60,925 nt of DNA from Phoronis australis (lineage: Eukaryota; Phoronida; Phoronidae), in contig NMRA01000229.1 of the NCBI GenBank assembly GCA_002633005.1, positions 332,698 to 393,622 of the forward strand, read 5' to 3'. A model generated the notes under the pieces. The model saw only the letters and a program-made list of their open reading frames with translations, was not told the DNA's origin and did no database searches. A program made the position numbers and the translations under genes. This document shows positions 12,567 through 22,933 of this stretch, one piece after another (the stretch's first letter is position 1; the number at the start of each line of letters is the position of its first letter).

Positions 12567-12943
12567 AGCAATTTAAGTTGGCTACAATGGGTGGTAAACC
12601 AAGTGCTTGCAAATGCGGTGGAACTTTGACACAACACGTGTCGCCGAGTTTGTCTTTCACCGGTCCAGCACCAACGTCATACTCTGAGTACAAAACGACT
12701 CCTGGTGAGCTTATCAGTGTTTGGTTGATCAGTGTGCAAGCTTTTGTTGCGGCTCCGACGTCCAGCGATATCAACATTCCTTGGTTTGTATTGAGAACCT
12801 TTCCAATTACTCGACGACAATAATGCTGACACTGCAATTGCTGAAGCCAACACGAAAAGTATCTAGTTTGTCCCGACTGCGGGAGAGTTACCGGAATGTT
12901 GACAGGCAACCCATTGTGTACTGCCTTCAGTTTGCAAACGCAT
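12565..12943 (-). CDS. Gene A last exon, domain 3 with stop codon
   Basis: 379 bp (one base plus 126 codons including TAA at 12567-12565). The acceptor is ATTTCAG. It reads CVCKLKAVHNGLP, TRYFSCWLQQLQCQHYCRRV, TKACTLINQT, VVLYSEYDVG and LGDTCC, followed by a 19-residue tail ending VANLNC and stop. The tail has its own terminal cysteine. An in-frame run upstream of the acceptor begins with a hydrophobic Met-led stretch, but the phase-matched acceptor makes that intronic. Confidence 0.85.
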
Positions 12944-15900
12944 CTGAAATGAAATGTGTCACTTGTAAATGCACGTCCTGTAGCACAGCGAAAACTGTAC
13001 CCAAATACTATAGCTGCGACAATAGATTTCACAGCTAGTTGAAAAACTTCCTAACAAAAACTGTAACACATATCAACACGAGCCATTTTATTTAGAACTA
13101 AACGTTTACCTAAGGCGATGCAAAATTGTTCTTGAACTGTAGCACTGTACAATGTCTTTAAAGGACCATGCCACCCAAAAAACAACCTAATTTGTATCAA
13201 TTTAGATCGAGTAGTTCTACTCCATGATAACGACAAGTGCGGTTGCGTTACCTGACACCTGACGGCAGACGGAGGTGTTGAAATTATCCTATTATGTCAT
13301 CGGTTTCACACGCATTCTGTTCAGCAGTTCACAACACGGGTTACTGGTGTCAGCTTATCGCTTGGAATCATCGTTTAGCACCAATAAATCATCAAGCTTC
13401 GATGTAAAACTCTTAAAAATACACCGAGTTCTTACAAAAACGTGTTGTTTTATTTCGCTCTTACGGATTTATTGGTATTTGGACACACCGTAGCCTACAA
13501 AGTTCGGCTGGCCAATAAAGTCCGTAGCAGGAGTTTGGGGGTGTGTTCGGAGATAATTTCGAAGGAGAACTTACATCTGTGTTGTTTAGACTTGTGATTT
13601 TCTGAGTTCTAAACACAAAACGCTTGTTATCCGGGCCAGTGGCTCGGAGCCCAAGCCCGTCGCGGCGCCGGCCGGATTGACTCGTTATCCCGGCCACTGG
13701 CTCGGAAACTGATCAGACATCACAAACAAACCAGCCAAAGTTCAGTAGAAACTAAACTTCCAGTCAAGAAAATACTATACTAGTGAGCCAAAGTAATGTA
13801 CACGTGATTATATTAGTGAATTAGCCACGAAACTGCAAATCTACTTACTCGTCGGGGGCCGCGAATTCAGTTCCGCTTTGGCCACAGCACCGTCAGAGCA
13901 GAAGTTGTACATTGACAATCATTATTTGAGTAATATAAATGTAAATAAAGATTCCCCTAACACCTGGTCATGGGGTGGAAATCGAGTTGTTTCACAACAG
14001 TTTCTGCCAGCAAACACTAAATTAGGATGAGCTCACACGGCCTCGCGGTGTCCCGTTAATTACTTTTATTGTGCCAAAAGCCGGTAACGCAGTGATTTAT
14101 TCAATGCTGGCTTCTAAAATCATTTCGTGCCCTCACGAACACTCCAAAGGCATTACAAATTGCATCTAATGAGGCGGATTTTGTTTCAGTTTTATTTACG
14201 TATTGGTTAGGGTGAGAATAACTCATTTTGAAACAGAATGCTCAGTAATAAACGCCAACATGGCAACTCGCAATCCCGACTTAGGACGAGCTAGAGCGGC
14301 TCATTAATACCAACTTCGCAGGCGGATCGTTAAGTTTTACAGGCTATCAATTCGAACAGAAATACAGTGATGAAGAAATACTAGAGAGGTGCCGTGAACA
14401 AGCTCAGACAACGGAACGTATGGAGTTATTTGGTAAGCCGGCATTTGTGAGGCACTGTCGACGTCGTCTGCAGGCCACAGACACGGAGGTGTTTCACGGC
14501 CTCATACTTGCTATTTACAGCGTACATTTCATTCTTCACTACCATGAGCCACTTCCTAAGCATTTTGGACTCTCGAGGAAGTAAAAAAAAACGATATACT
14601 CGCTTTCCTCGCGGCTTCTTAGTTCGGACAAGCGGGAACGATACACCGAAACATAGCGGCATTCACTCTGCATATGAACCACTGACGTCGCTAGCGTCGT
14701 TTCTCACCGTCCTCACAGGTTAACGCGACACCTCTTGGCAAGGTAAGGTCGACCGTATGCGAGGCGATGTGGAAATAGACCGATTAAGACGGCAAAAAGG
14801 ACTAATTAAATCGGGTGGCATTCGCCTTTAATGTGCATGATAAGCGCTCATTTTATAAGCCCGTACGCCTGTTTGTGAAGCTCCGCCTATTGATGCATCC
14901 GCATTGAAGCACACTTTCCAATACACAAAAGGTTTGAATAGAATACATGTAACTTTGAGCATGTCAACGAGGGTTGATGATGATATGTTTACAAATACTG
15001 CCAAGAAATATACCGACTACTGATAAGCCCAAAATGACACCCATGAGCAGCAATCCCGCGATCATAACCAACAAAAAACTGATTTTATTCATCGCGTGGC
15101 TTAATGTGACTCACAAAATCAAAACAACCGACACTCTTCATTGACCTTTTTACGAAAACCGAAGATCGATGCGTAAGCATCTTTTGAGCGCGCATCAGTT
15201 ATTTGTTATCAAGCGGTGGTTTCACCGTTACACGCCTTTTTAGATCAATCTGCAATTTATGGCCTTGTAAGGACAATCTTTAGAATGATGGAACATCTGG
15301 CGAGGTAGAATTGAATACGAAACATCTAGAATGGGCGTTCAAGACGTGCGAAGTTTTTGTTAATTTATTTGATAGAGTACTGATGCCGCTTGACTGCCGA
15401 TAGCAGAGGACACTCACGGGCAGCGCAGCACTGCAAAAAGTGGGTCGCTGTAGCATCCTGTGGTGCACCGCCGATAGACCATGGGCAGGGCAGTACTGAA
15501 AAAAGTGGGGCTATAGCCCCCACCCGGCAGTCCACTATGGTGCGCCGCCCGTGACTTACTGTGGGTATTGTTTTTGTCTGAAATCTGGTGTGTAGGAATT
15601 CAAGTAAATCGACTGATAATTCATAGAAGTTCAAGGAGTTCAGATTGCACTGTACATAATCTTTTGATGGTTTGGGGGGTTAATAGGGGTCCTCCGCTGT
15701 TCTTGCATGGTGATGGAGCTTAAATTTTTACTCTCAGTTGGCGACACAACTGTATACAAATGACACTGGGGTAGTCGATACCCAACAGCTCTTTACTTAT
15801 GTCGAACGTTGGGAGACAATTTGGAGGATGGATTTCAATCCCTGGATGTGGAGCATCATCAATATTACAGGTAATAACATCAATGACACCTATGATATTT

Positions 15901-18900
15901 GTGACGCTAGGTATCTTGGGGTCTTCCTTATATCAAAAACGTCTTGGTCAATTCATATCAACAACGTAATGAAAACGCTAAATGAACCGTTTCATGATCT
16001 CGTACATGGAATGTTCCGTCATCGAGATGGCACGGTATAACATAGCCTACTTTTCCCTCTCTATAAATACAACAAACAAACCACCCACAGGTTTGAGCAT
16101 TGTGGTCTAAGAGGTTGTAATCCCTACAGTGTAGGTTGTGCTGTAATGAATTCTAGTTCAAGTCAAATCAGGCGCCGTCAGTCTGCAACTGAGCCCATCT
16201 TAGCACAGGGCGATGAAGTCAAGGAGATCTGAGAGGTGAACCTTGAGTAGGAACCCGTCCGTGACGCCGTCTTCTTGTTTTTCTATGTTCTCTTTAAGCT
16301 GATTGACAACGAGTGTGTGGAAATAAAGAAAGGCATCATAATGATTTTCGAATTGACCTGGAAAATTGCACGAGTCGACAATAAACTTCATACTATTTAT
16401 GATCGCGGAAATCGGTGTCAGGTCGTGTCCCTTCAAAAACATTTGACACGACAGATATGATGTGATGCTCTTAAAAGTATAAATAGGTAAATATATATTA
16501 CAACTTGATAAATTGGTGGATGTCCTTTCCGTGATTTTCAAATTAAGCGTGTTTTTGCACACGTTACACTTGCAAGAGAAACCAACCCTCCCAAATACTT
16601 GGCTACATCTGTCAGTTCATTTTTGTAATGCACGGTGGTCATGTGAATTGTGGGTCCCTCTTCAGACATGATGGATTCAGTGTATGCAAAATGTGCACGT
16701 TATCATTGCAGTAGATGCTATTTGAGCAAATGCGCGGCTCATGAAAAGTATTAGGCAGGGCGATGCCGCGTTTTGATTACACCCTTAAAGCGAAATTATC
16801 GGCAAGGAAAGTGAATTCGAACCCGGAACCTTTTTGCGGTCCGACTCGGCCCATCGCTTACGAGCTAAGTCGCTCTCAAGGGAATTTTGAGCATTTTTAA
16901 CTGGGAAAGTCACTACCTCTATTTCATCGAATGTCTGGAAGACATCGGTGGGAAATAGCGATTTGTAATGAAATCAACATGGCAGAAATTATCGGTTCAT
17001 AGCGCTGTTTAAAGCTTACCTCAAGAAGTTTATCACATCTATCAAAATTAATAGTCCCAAAAATATATTTTCGAAAGACGACGATGTCCTGCCTTTAAAA
17101 TTCTCATAAATATGTTTAACAAAGTTAAAAAGATGAGAACAAAAAGTAAGCATTTCTCAAAATTAAACGAAAAAATTAAACTTCTTTTTCGGTTCAAGTT
17201 CGTCATGCCTTGCGATCGTGCCTGGCGCATAAAATGACACGCCGTGACAAATTAACTTGTGAAGTCCTGAGATCTAAATCAAGTTTAACTTTTCTGAAGG
17301 AATTCGGGTTTGTTGCTGTCCCAAATGCTGGTTACATGTACATGTACGTTACCTATCTGTAAGCTTACCCGCAACACACATTTCCTCCAGGCACTACGTA
17401 ATGGTGATTGCTACTGTCCCCTATGTCGTAGTCAACCTCAATCCTCACGCCGGGATAAGGGAGTCGTTTCTTCAACACGTTACAGACGCGCTGTCCTGAG
17501 TTACTATTCACAGTAGTGCTACCAAAAAATGACGCTTGCAGCGCTTTTCTACTGTCGGATTCGCAAAGAGTGGTGTGTTTAATGGCGCAATGGTAGTGCG
17601 GCCGGATGTTGGGATCCGTCAACGGGATTCCGATTGCTTTCTGGTTGTTATTCTGTCTGTACATCAGACGCAGGTGGCGACATCTGAAAACAGGATGAAC
17701 AGTATTAACTTTAACAAATGAAGTGTCTAACAGCGAATAATAAGGTATTATAAAAATGTCAAGAAATGCACACTCCTAAAAAGACTATGAATATTTAAGT
17801 AACCTCTCGCACCTATCCTCTTTCACCCAAGTCAACAAAATGTGCGTTTTAAGGAGATGGAGTGTCATGGTTGTAACGTCATCAAAATGAAAAAGAAAAA
17901 AAAAACGAAACACTAATTATGTGTTTTACTAATTTGTTGGTTATGAAGGCTCATCTTGTCACAGCGGCTCAGATTGTCATAACTTCGCGGCTACCTGCGT
18001 CAGCCGAGTTACTACCCAAATCAATATGCCATGTCAATTTTTGTGTGGCACTTTGAGTTTGCAGAATAACACTGAAGGCCTTGACAACAATTCGCAGTAC
18101 CAGCAGCTGTGTCATTGAAATATTGGGTACTACCCTGTATATTTCACTAAAATTGAACACTTACACACCAGAAAATCAGGTCGCAAGAATGTTTTGATAA
18201 TGAAGAACAACAGCGGGCAACTGGGCAACTGCGTACATGGAAATTTTCTTTTTCAGATGACATTGCATTCTTGATGTTAATCTGAAGACTTCATAGAGGA
18301 TGAGTTTGACAAATCATGTGTTCAATACTATATCCGTACCGTAATTATGTGTTTGTTTAACTCCTGTTTTAATGAAGCGTTTGTTTTAATTTCATTTTTG
18401 CTCTGTAAATGGCCCTTCGGGCTTGTTCCGTGTTAAACATAGGCCTACGACTTGCGTTTCCAGCTGCCAGAATATGTAGAGACGATAGTACATTTGTATA
18501 TCCCTTAACACGTGAACACTTACCACGAAGACTAAGCACCCCGCTAACATGTACAGTACCACAGAAATGGAACACTTGCCATGCTCCTCATTAACTCTTC
18601 CCACCTAATTTTTGAGAGAGCAGTAACATTGTGATGCGTGCTGAATGTGTCGTTGTAAATAGGTCTAAGGGTCCGTGTGTCATCCCGTATGCACGCAACA
18701 GAATGCCTTAAAGTGGCACTGTTATTCCACGACGAAATATTAAGCAATGGGTAATAGAGACCACTTCTGAAAACCAGAACAGCACTAGTGTCTTCAACCA
18801 GTTTTTCTGACGAAATGATCACAAGGTGAATAACATACATGTATATACATGTAACACGTTAGTTACCTGAGCATTATTTGTTTAAAAATGTTGCTATATT

Positions 18901-19268
18901 CTATCGAGTCGTTAAACGCACGGTTTCTTGCAGTATGCGATTGCTCAATTTGAGGAGTACTTTCAACTTACTTTCTGTAACAGCATATTATACCGGGAGC
19001 CACTATTTGTTGATATCTCAAGCCCTTGCAGTGACTGACAACGGTTCCGGCGTAAACCCCAACACCTTGACTTGTGGGTCCGTGAAGAGTGCAAACCTTG
19101 TCTTTCCCCGCGTCGGAGGATTCCGGGTGGCCAAGATGATGTTGTACCTGACGTAGGCAATCACCAGGGCAACGCTTTTTCACATATCTGCACGTAGCTC
19201 GCCAACCACCGTGGGAGGTGTCGGGTGCGTCGCCAGTCTTGCCACCGATTTTCCACGAACAAAAACAG
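12565..19268 (-). CDS. Gene A: three-domain cysteine-rich protein, tandem paralogue of gene B
   Basis: Gene span on the minus strand with exons 19268-18972, 17683-17369 and 12943-12565, the last with a stop codon. Together they give about 330 residues of three divergent homologous domains. All introns are phase 2 and each internal exon is a multiple of three, so the domains are symmetric modules that could be duplicated or shuffled. The pattern is CxC, about 30 residues, C-x5/7-C-x3-C, about 30, C, about 22, CC. The family is not recognised. Secretion is inferred from the cysteines; no signal exon was found upstream of 19268. The second intron (4.4 kb) holds a TTAA-flanked transposon, a LINE fragment and a SINE, all of which must be spliced out. 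Confidence 0.82.
13158..14831 (-). mobile_element. TTAA-flanked DNA transposon with THAP-like remnant (Kolobok-like), copy 1, inside gene A intron 2
   Basis: Bounded by TTAA on both sides (13158-13161 and 14828-14831) with inverted termini AGGACCATGCCACCC and GGGTGGCATTCGCCT. A second copy in opposite orientation lies at 57117-58829 and matches at both ends and in several internal blocks, including the GGCCAGTGGCTCGG stretch near 13,640. On the minus strand near 14,662-14,460 a decayed frame resembles a THAP zinc-finger domain (KKPRGK, YRFFLLPRES, HLRVCG). TTAA target sites plus THAP are features of the Kolobok superfamily; P and Harbinger elements differ in target site. No intact transposase. 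Confidence 0.72.
14440..14662 (-). pseudogene. THAP-domain remnant of the TTAA transposon
   Basis: Minus-strand reading of about 75 codons with PLCFGVSFPLV, KKPRGKRVYRFFLLPRES, LRKWLMVV and HLRVCG. The order of landmarks (cysteine start, basic Y/F-R-F segment, Lys-Trp, then VC..) fits THAP fingers, but the C-x2/4-C and C-x2-H metal ligands are broken. The copy at 57.3 kb preserves the complementary parts. Confidence 0.5.
15415..15472. repeat. Short hairpin repeat, copy a
   Basis: Segment ACGGGCAGCGCAGCACTGC ... GTGGTGCACCGCC, homologous to the next copy at 15479-15552 and, as reverse complement, to 31409-31470. Ends are near-inverted repeats (GGGCAGCGC / GCACCGCC). Confidence 0.6.
15479..15552. 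repeat. Short hairpin repeat, copy b
   Basis: CATGGGCAGGGCAGTACTG ... CTATGGTGCGCCGCCCGTG. The same element as 31409-31470 in inverse orientation, sharing GTACTGAAA, AGTGGGG, CTATAGC and CTATGGTGCGCC in order. Confidence 0.7.
15738..16040 (+). pseudogene. LINE reverse transcriptase fragment (CR1/Jockey-like)
   Basis: A 100-codon open frame that reads like the post-catalytic part of a non-LTR retrotransposon reverse transcriptase: QQLFTYVERWETIWRMDFNP (the L-x-W-x3-W-x-M-x-FN motif), INITG, ARYLGVFL and SWSIHINNVMK (the KYLGV ... W-x2-HI motif). These are established landmarks of CR1, L2 and Jockey-type RTs. The upstream ADD catalytic region appears frame-broken (GDTTVYK just before, in another frame). 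Located in gene A intron 2; a dead 5'-truncated copy. Confidence 0.82.
16200..16562 (-). other. Unassigned 120-codon open frame in gene A intron 2
   Basis: The frame is free of stops for 363 bases on the minus strand, with non-biased composition (e.g. NFPGQFENHYDAFLYFHTLVV). I recognise no domain and see no clear splice border. It lies between a LINE fragment and a SINE, so a transposon origin is more likely than a host exon, but it could also be chance. Confidence 0.25.
16800..16885 (-). mobile_element. tRNA-derived SINE head (A and B boxes)
   Basis: The reverse complement reads GACTTAGCTCGTAAGCGATGG (A-box-like, T-R-G-C-x-C) followed about 30 bases later by CCGGGTTCGAATTC (B-box-like GGTTCGANTC). 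This order and spacing are those of an internal pol III promoter in a tRNA or tRNA-SINE. Flanks do not close into an acceptor stem, so a SINE head or tRNA pseudogene is favoured over a functional tRNA. Confidence 0.6.
17369..17683 (-). CDS. Gene A exon, domain 2
   Basis: 315 bp, phase 2 in and out, acceptor CCTGTTTTCAG and donor GTAAGC. It reads CRHLRLMYRQNNNQK, HYHCAIKHTTLCESD, GQRVCNVLKKR, GVRIEVDYDIG and GGNVCCG. Identical in length to the gene B exon and very similar in sequence, which argues for a fairly recent gene duplication with purifying selection on this domain. Confidence 0.85.
17684..18971. other. Gene A intron 1
   Basis: 1.3-kb intron between domains 1 and 2; the gene B counterpart is 0.5 kb. 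No named repeat identified. Short open frames near 18.4-18.8 kb lack splice support. Confidence 0.55.
18972..19268 (-). CDS. Gene A exon, domain 1
   Basis: 297 bp, phase 2 in and out, with acceptor TCGCCAG and donor GTAAGT. It reads CFCSWKIGGKTGDAPD, KKRCPGDCLRQVQ, GVGVYAGTVVSHC and GIICCYRK. It is two codons shorter than the gene B counterpart and keeps all nine cysteines. No earlier exon could be recognised on the minus strand between 19269 and 22000. Confidence 0.82.
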
Positions 19269-20118
19269 CTGGCGAGGAAAGTTCACTTCAGAATTACAAA
19301 ATTGCAAATGTAAAGGGAAAGTACATGTATTAGTTGGCACAACTACATAAAGAAAGAAAGACACGAATGTTCTGCAAATAGAAAATAGTGGTTAAAATGG
19401 AATAAATATTGGGAAACTTCAGAATCACGCGTTCTCTAAAAATGTGTTGCTACATGTGGCACAAAGGCGTGCTTGAAGAAAACATTTTCTAAGCTTTTAG
19501 ATTATTTGTTGCACACAGTGCAAGGCTTGCCTACGGTTGAGGAATTATTGAACATAAGTGACAACAGAAATGAAAAGTATACCAACCGACTTTTCAGCAG
19601 GTAACGAAGAAGCGTCAGAGAAAGACGACAGGGTCATGGTCATTTTTACACTGAGAGAATTATGGAAAGTGTATCGATGACAAATTAGGGGTACGTTATC
19701 TAGTCTCTTCGGTTGTTTTCATTAAATTGTGAACAAGAGTGTCCCAAAATACATCCAGATATTCCACAAATCTCAAACAGTACAAACGTTAACTGCAATA
19801 AGAATTCAGCAATTCCGTGCACTCGACAAACGCGCGTGCACTATGAAATTTTAAATCGCCCTAACAGATTTGCGCGGTTTTATCAAAACGTGTTAAAATG
19901 CTGCGTATGAACATTTTGACGTGGCAACTGTCAATGGCCAAAGAAGGCAGATCTGATAAAATATATAAAGTGAAAGATTACACTCACGTCCTCGCACCTA
20001 GTGAGCTTGGCAGAACGAACAAGAGGAATGCTATATTAAAAAACATTGTTCACAAACAATTCGTCTGGTCCGCCAACTACCGAAATCCAAATGTGTTAAC
20101 ATTCTGCGCCTCTATGTT
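19269..20118. other. Upstream of gene A: no exon recognised
   Basis: Expected place for the promoter and signal-peptide exon of gene A. Minus-strand frames starting at Met codons were inspected (for example near 19,620) but none gave a convincing signal peptide with a phase-2 donor. Confidence 0.45.
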
Positions 20119-20920
20119 TTTTATAGTCACTGCTGTGCATTCATCGGTAAAGTTTACCGCCAGACAGAACGTGGACGGGCTTTCGCTGGTATTACAGCGC
20201 CGTGAAACAGCTGGGTAATCCAGGTACAGTATGTCACGTGAAATAATGGATTGGAGGCAGTTAATTTATTATTTGAATTTGATTTGTTGCGGTTACACTG
20301 CAGTCACGACAACTGGGGATAATGACCACAGTGGAATGCCGGTGTGCCCGATTCTACACTATACATGTACATTTAGTGTCTTGACACGCCGTAAAATGTA
20401 ACAATTTCGTAACATGTAAGAACTGTTACATTTCATGTCATTGTAAATTTTTACGTTGCTACGCCTCTCCTAAAATGAAACAAGTTACAATTTTCGTATA
20501 ATGCACATACATGTAAATGTACAACAAATGTACCATTGTTAAGTTTTACGAAAGCGGTGTCATATTTCATGAGTTTGCAGGGTATTTGTCACAAGAGGAA
20601 AAACGGTCCGCACACTTAACAGCTTTCTTCTCGGATTAATTGAATGAAATTCTGTCAAATGTGCCATCTCGAATTCATAGATGTGTCCACATGTGCTATC
20701 CATTGTTTTTAAAATGAATATTTTTGGTATAGTCAAATATGTACCCCGTACAGTGTCAACTCCTGACAAAAGAAGTTTCCAGGATCGCGGAATCGGAGGG
20801 AGGGTGTCCAGTTTCATACTGGCTTTGGAGACAGCAGACCGGCTCCCGTCGCGTGCAGTATATACGGGCCTGTTGCCGCAAAAATTAATGATGTGTTTAA
20901 AAACTAAACTCTTCCTTAAG
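20119..20920 (+). repeat. Duplication 2, copy 1
   Basis: Starts TTTTATAGTCACTGC and ends AAACTCTTCCTTAAG; repeated nearly exactly at 21254-22075 after the N at 21253. Copy 1 is followed by 332 bases (20921-21252) not present after copy 2. Contains the TTACATTTTACG repeat at about 20,390-20,560. Confidence 0.88.
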
Positions 20921-21252
20921 GTAGGTGTCTACACTGATCAAATCTCCAGGTTCCTAACTAAATTGAGTAAAAAGGGAGTTTTAACTAGTTAGACATGACT
21001 CTGAAAGTGACAAAAATCGAAAAAAAATGTTCTTTTTGTAGTTCGTTTTTTTAAAAAAATCGTATTTTTTAATTTTCAACAAATCCAATTTTACCTCGAA
21101 TTATTTTTCAAAATGCACAGGAATCATCATCAACTATTTCCTTACACAATATTCTACTTATCCATACCAAATATATGTACAAAATCATTATGATCTTGAT
21201 TCTGTGGCATTTTTTGTGTGTGAGTTGGGGCAAGCACGCCACTTTTTGTCAT
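20921..21252. other. Copy-1-specific segment before the N
   Basis: 332 bases of AT-rich sequence lying between duplication 2 copy 1 and the N, with no counterpart after copy 2. Either an allele-specific insertion or a misjoined contig end. No coding signal. Confidence 0.5.
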
Positions 21253-21253
21253 N

Positions 21254-22075
21254 TTTTATAGTCACTGCTGTGCATTCATCGGTAAAGTTTACCGTCAGAC
21301 AGAACGTGGACGGGCTTTCGCTGGTATTACAGCGCCGTGAAACAGCTGGGTAATCCAGGTACAGTATGTCACGTGAAATAATGGATTGGAGGCAGTTAAT
21401 TTATTATTTGAATTTGATTTGTTGCGGTTACACTGCAGTCACGACAACTGGGGATAATGACCACAGTGGAATGCCGGTGTGCCCGATTCTACACTATACA
21501 TGTAGTGCCTTGACACGCCGTAAAATGTAACATTTTCGTAACATGTAAGAACTGTTATACATTTCATGTCATTGTAAATTTTTACGCTGCTACGCCGGCC
21601 TCTCCTAAAATGAAACAAGTTGTTTCATTTCATATACAATTGTTACAATTTTCGAATAATGCACATACATGTAAATGTACAACAAATGTACCATTGTTAC
21701 ATTTTACGAAAGCGGTGTCATATTTCATGAGTTTGCAGGGTATTTGTCACAAGAGGAAAAACGGTCCGCACACTTAACAGCTTTCCTCTCGGATTGTTTG
21801 AATGAAATTCTGTCAAATGTGCCATCTCGCATTTATAGATGTGTCCACATGTGCTTTCCATTGTTTTTAAAATGAATATTTTTGGTATAGTCAAATCAAT
21901 ATACCCCGTACAGTGTCAACTCCTGACAAAAGAAGTTTCCAGGATCGCGGAATCGGAGGGAGGGTGTCCAGTTTCATACTGGCTTTGGAGACAGCAGACC
22001 GGCTCCCGTCGCGTATATACGGGCCTGTTGCCGCAAAAATTAATGATGTCTTTAAAAACTAAACTCTTCCTTAAG
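21254..22075 (+). repeat. Duplication 2, copy 2 (starts right after N 21253)
   Basis: Near-identical to 20119-20920 with small indels, for example extra bases around 21,615-21,645. It continues into different sequence (TAAACTCAATTATTTAGG) from copy 1. Best explained as the alternative haplotype. Confidence 0.88.
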
Positions 22076-22933
22076 TAAACTCAATTATTTAGGCCTACCG
22101 ATGTTGGGAACATTAGCGTTCTACCGTGATTTTGCTGCTAAAATTGAGGCTCACTCTAGTGTTCACCTGAAGGTGGAGCTATTTCCGTCGGCATTTCCCC
22201 GGCATATACAGTACTGCATGTAGCTGCTATCCTGGTAATTGTTGTATAACGTTCGTGATGATAAGTGTGACTTATTACATCGAAGTATGTGAAGTGCAAG
22301 CCGAGGGCGAAACATCATGCATATCAAGTGAACTATTTTTAAGAAGCGCAATTATGCGAATCTTTAGATTGTTGATCTATAAGCATCTGTTTATACATGT
22401 ACAATGTTTGTCGTTACGGAATGAGCGGAGAAATTTGCTCCCATAACGTTTGCTTATTCGATGTAAAATAGCACCGTTTATAAACGAATCAGATGAAATA
22501 ACGACTTAACAGACAGTCTTCTGCTACTTGCACTGCCTGACCAGCGTTAGTCTGAGCAGACGATCAGAACAAGACGATTTCAGAGTTGGGTGTAGTAATA
22601 TGTTTACCATAGAAACGACTTATCAATCACTAGTTTGGCAAACGAGGTTGCTATATTGTTTAGGTTGCGTGTTTACATGTACATGTACGTACGTTATAAA
22701 CACTGTTTTCACCTTACACGTTTTTTTTAATTAAAAGTTTACTAAGTATTTGACGAATATGTTAATGATTTGCTCTATGTATTTTGTTCAGCTGTCATTT
22801 GTAAGGTGATTATCAATTATTGGTGACACTAACACCAGTACAGAATTGTGAGCTGTGAGTGGTACTATATAAAGATGAGTTTAAACAACTACCGTAATTC
22901 TAATGGATTTATTTCGCCAAATACCGTAATACT
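22076..22933. other. No gene seen
   Basis: AT-rich spacer with ACATGTACATGTACGTACG around 22,674-22,693. Short open frames lack splice or homology support. Confidence 0.5.

Noticed and set aside
12944-13032. Met-led hydrophobic stretch (KSIVAAIVFGYSF) in frame just upstream of gene A domain 3, resembling a signal peptide
   Set aside because: A good acceptor at 12944 joins domain 2 in frame, so this stretch is intronic; an alternative first exon is possible but unsupported.
16800-16885. Functional tRNA gene
   Set aside because: A and B boxes are present but the flanks do not pair as an acceptor stem.
19898-20218. 106-codon plus-strand frame before duplication 2
   Set aside because: No recognised domain or splice borders; its 3' part lies inside the duplicated block.
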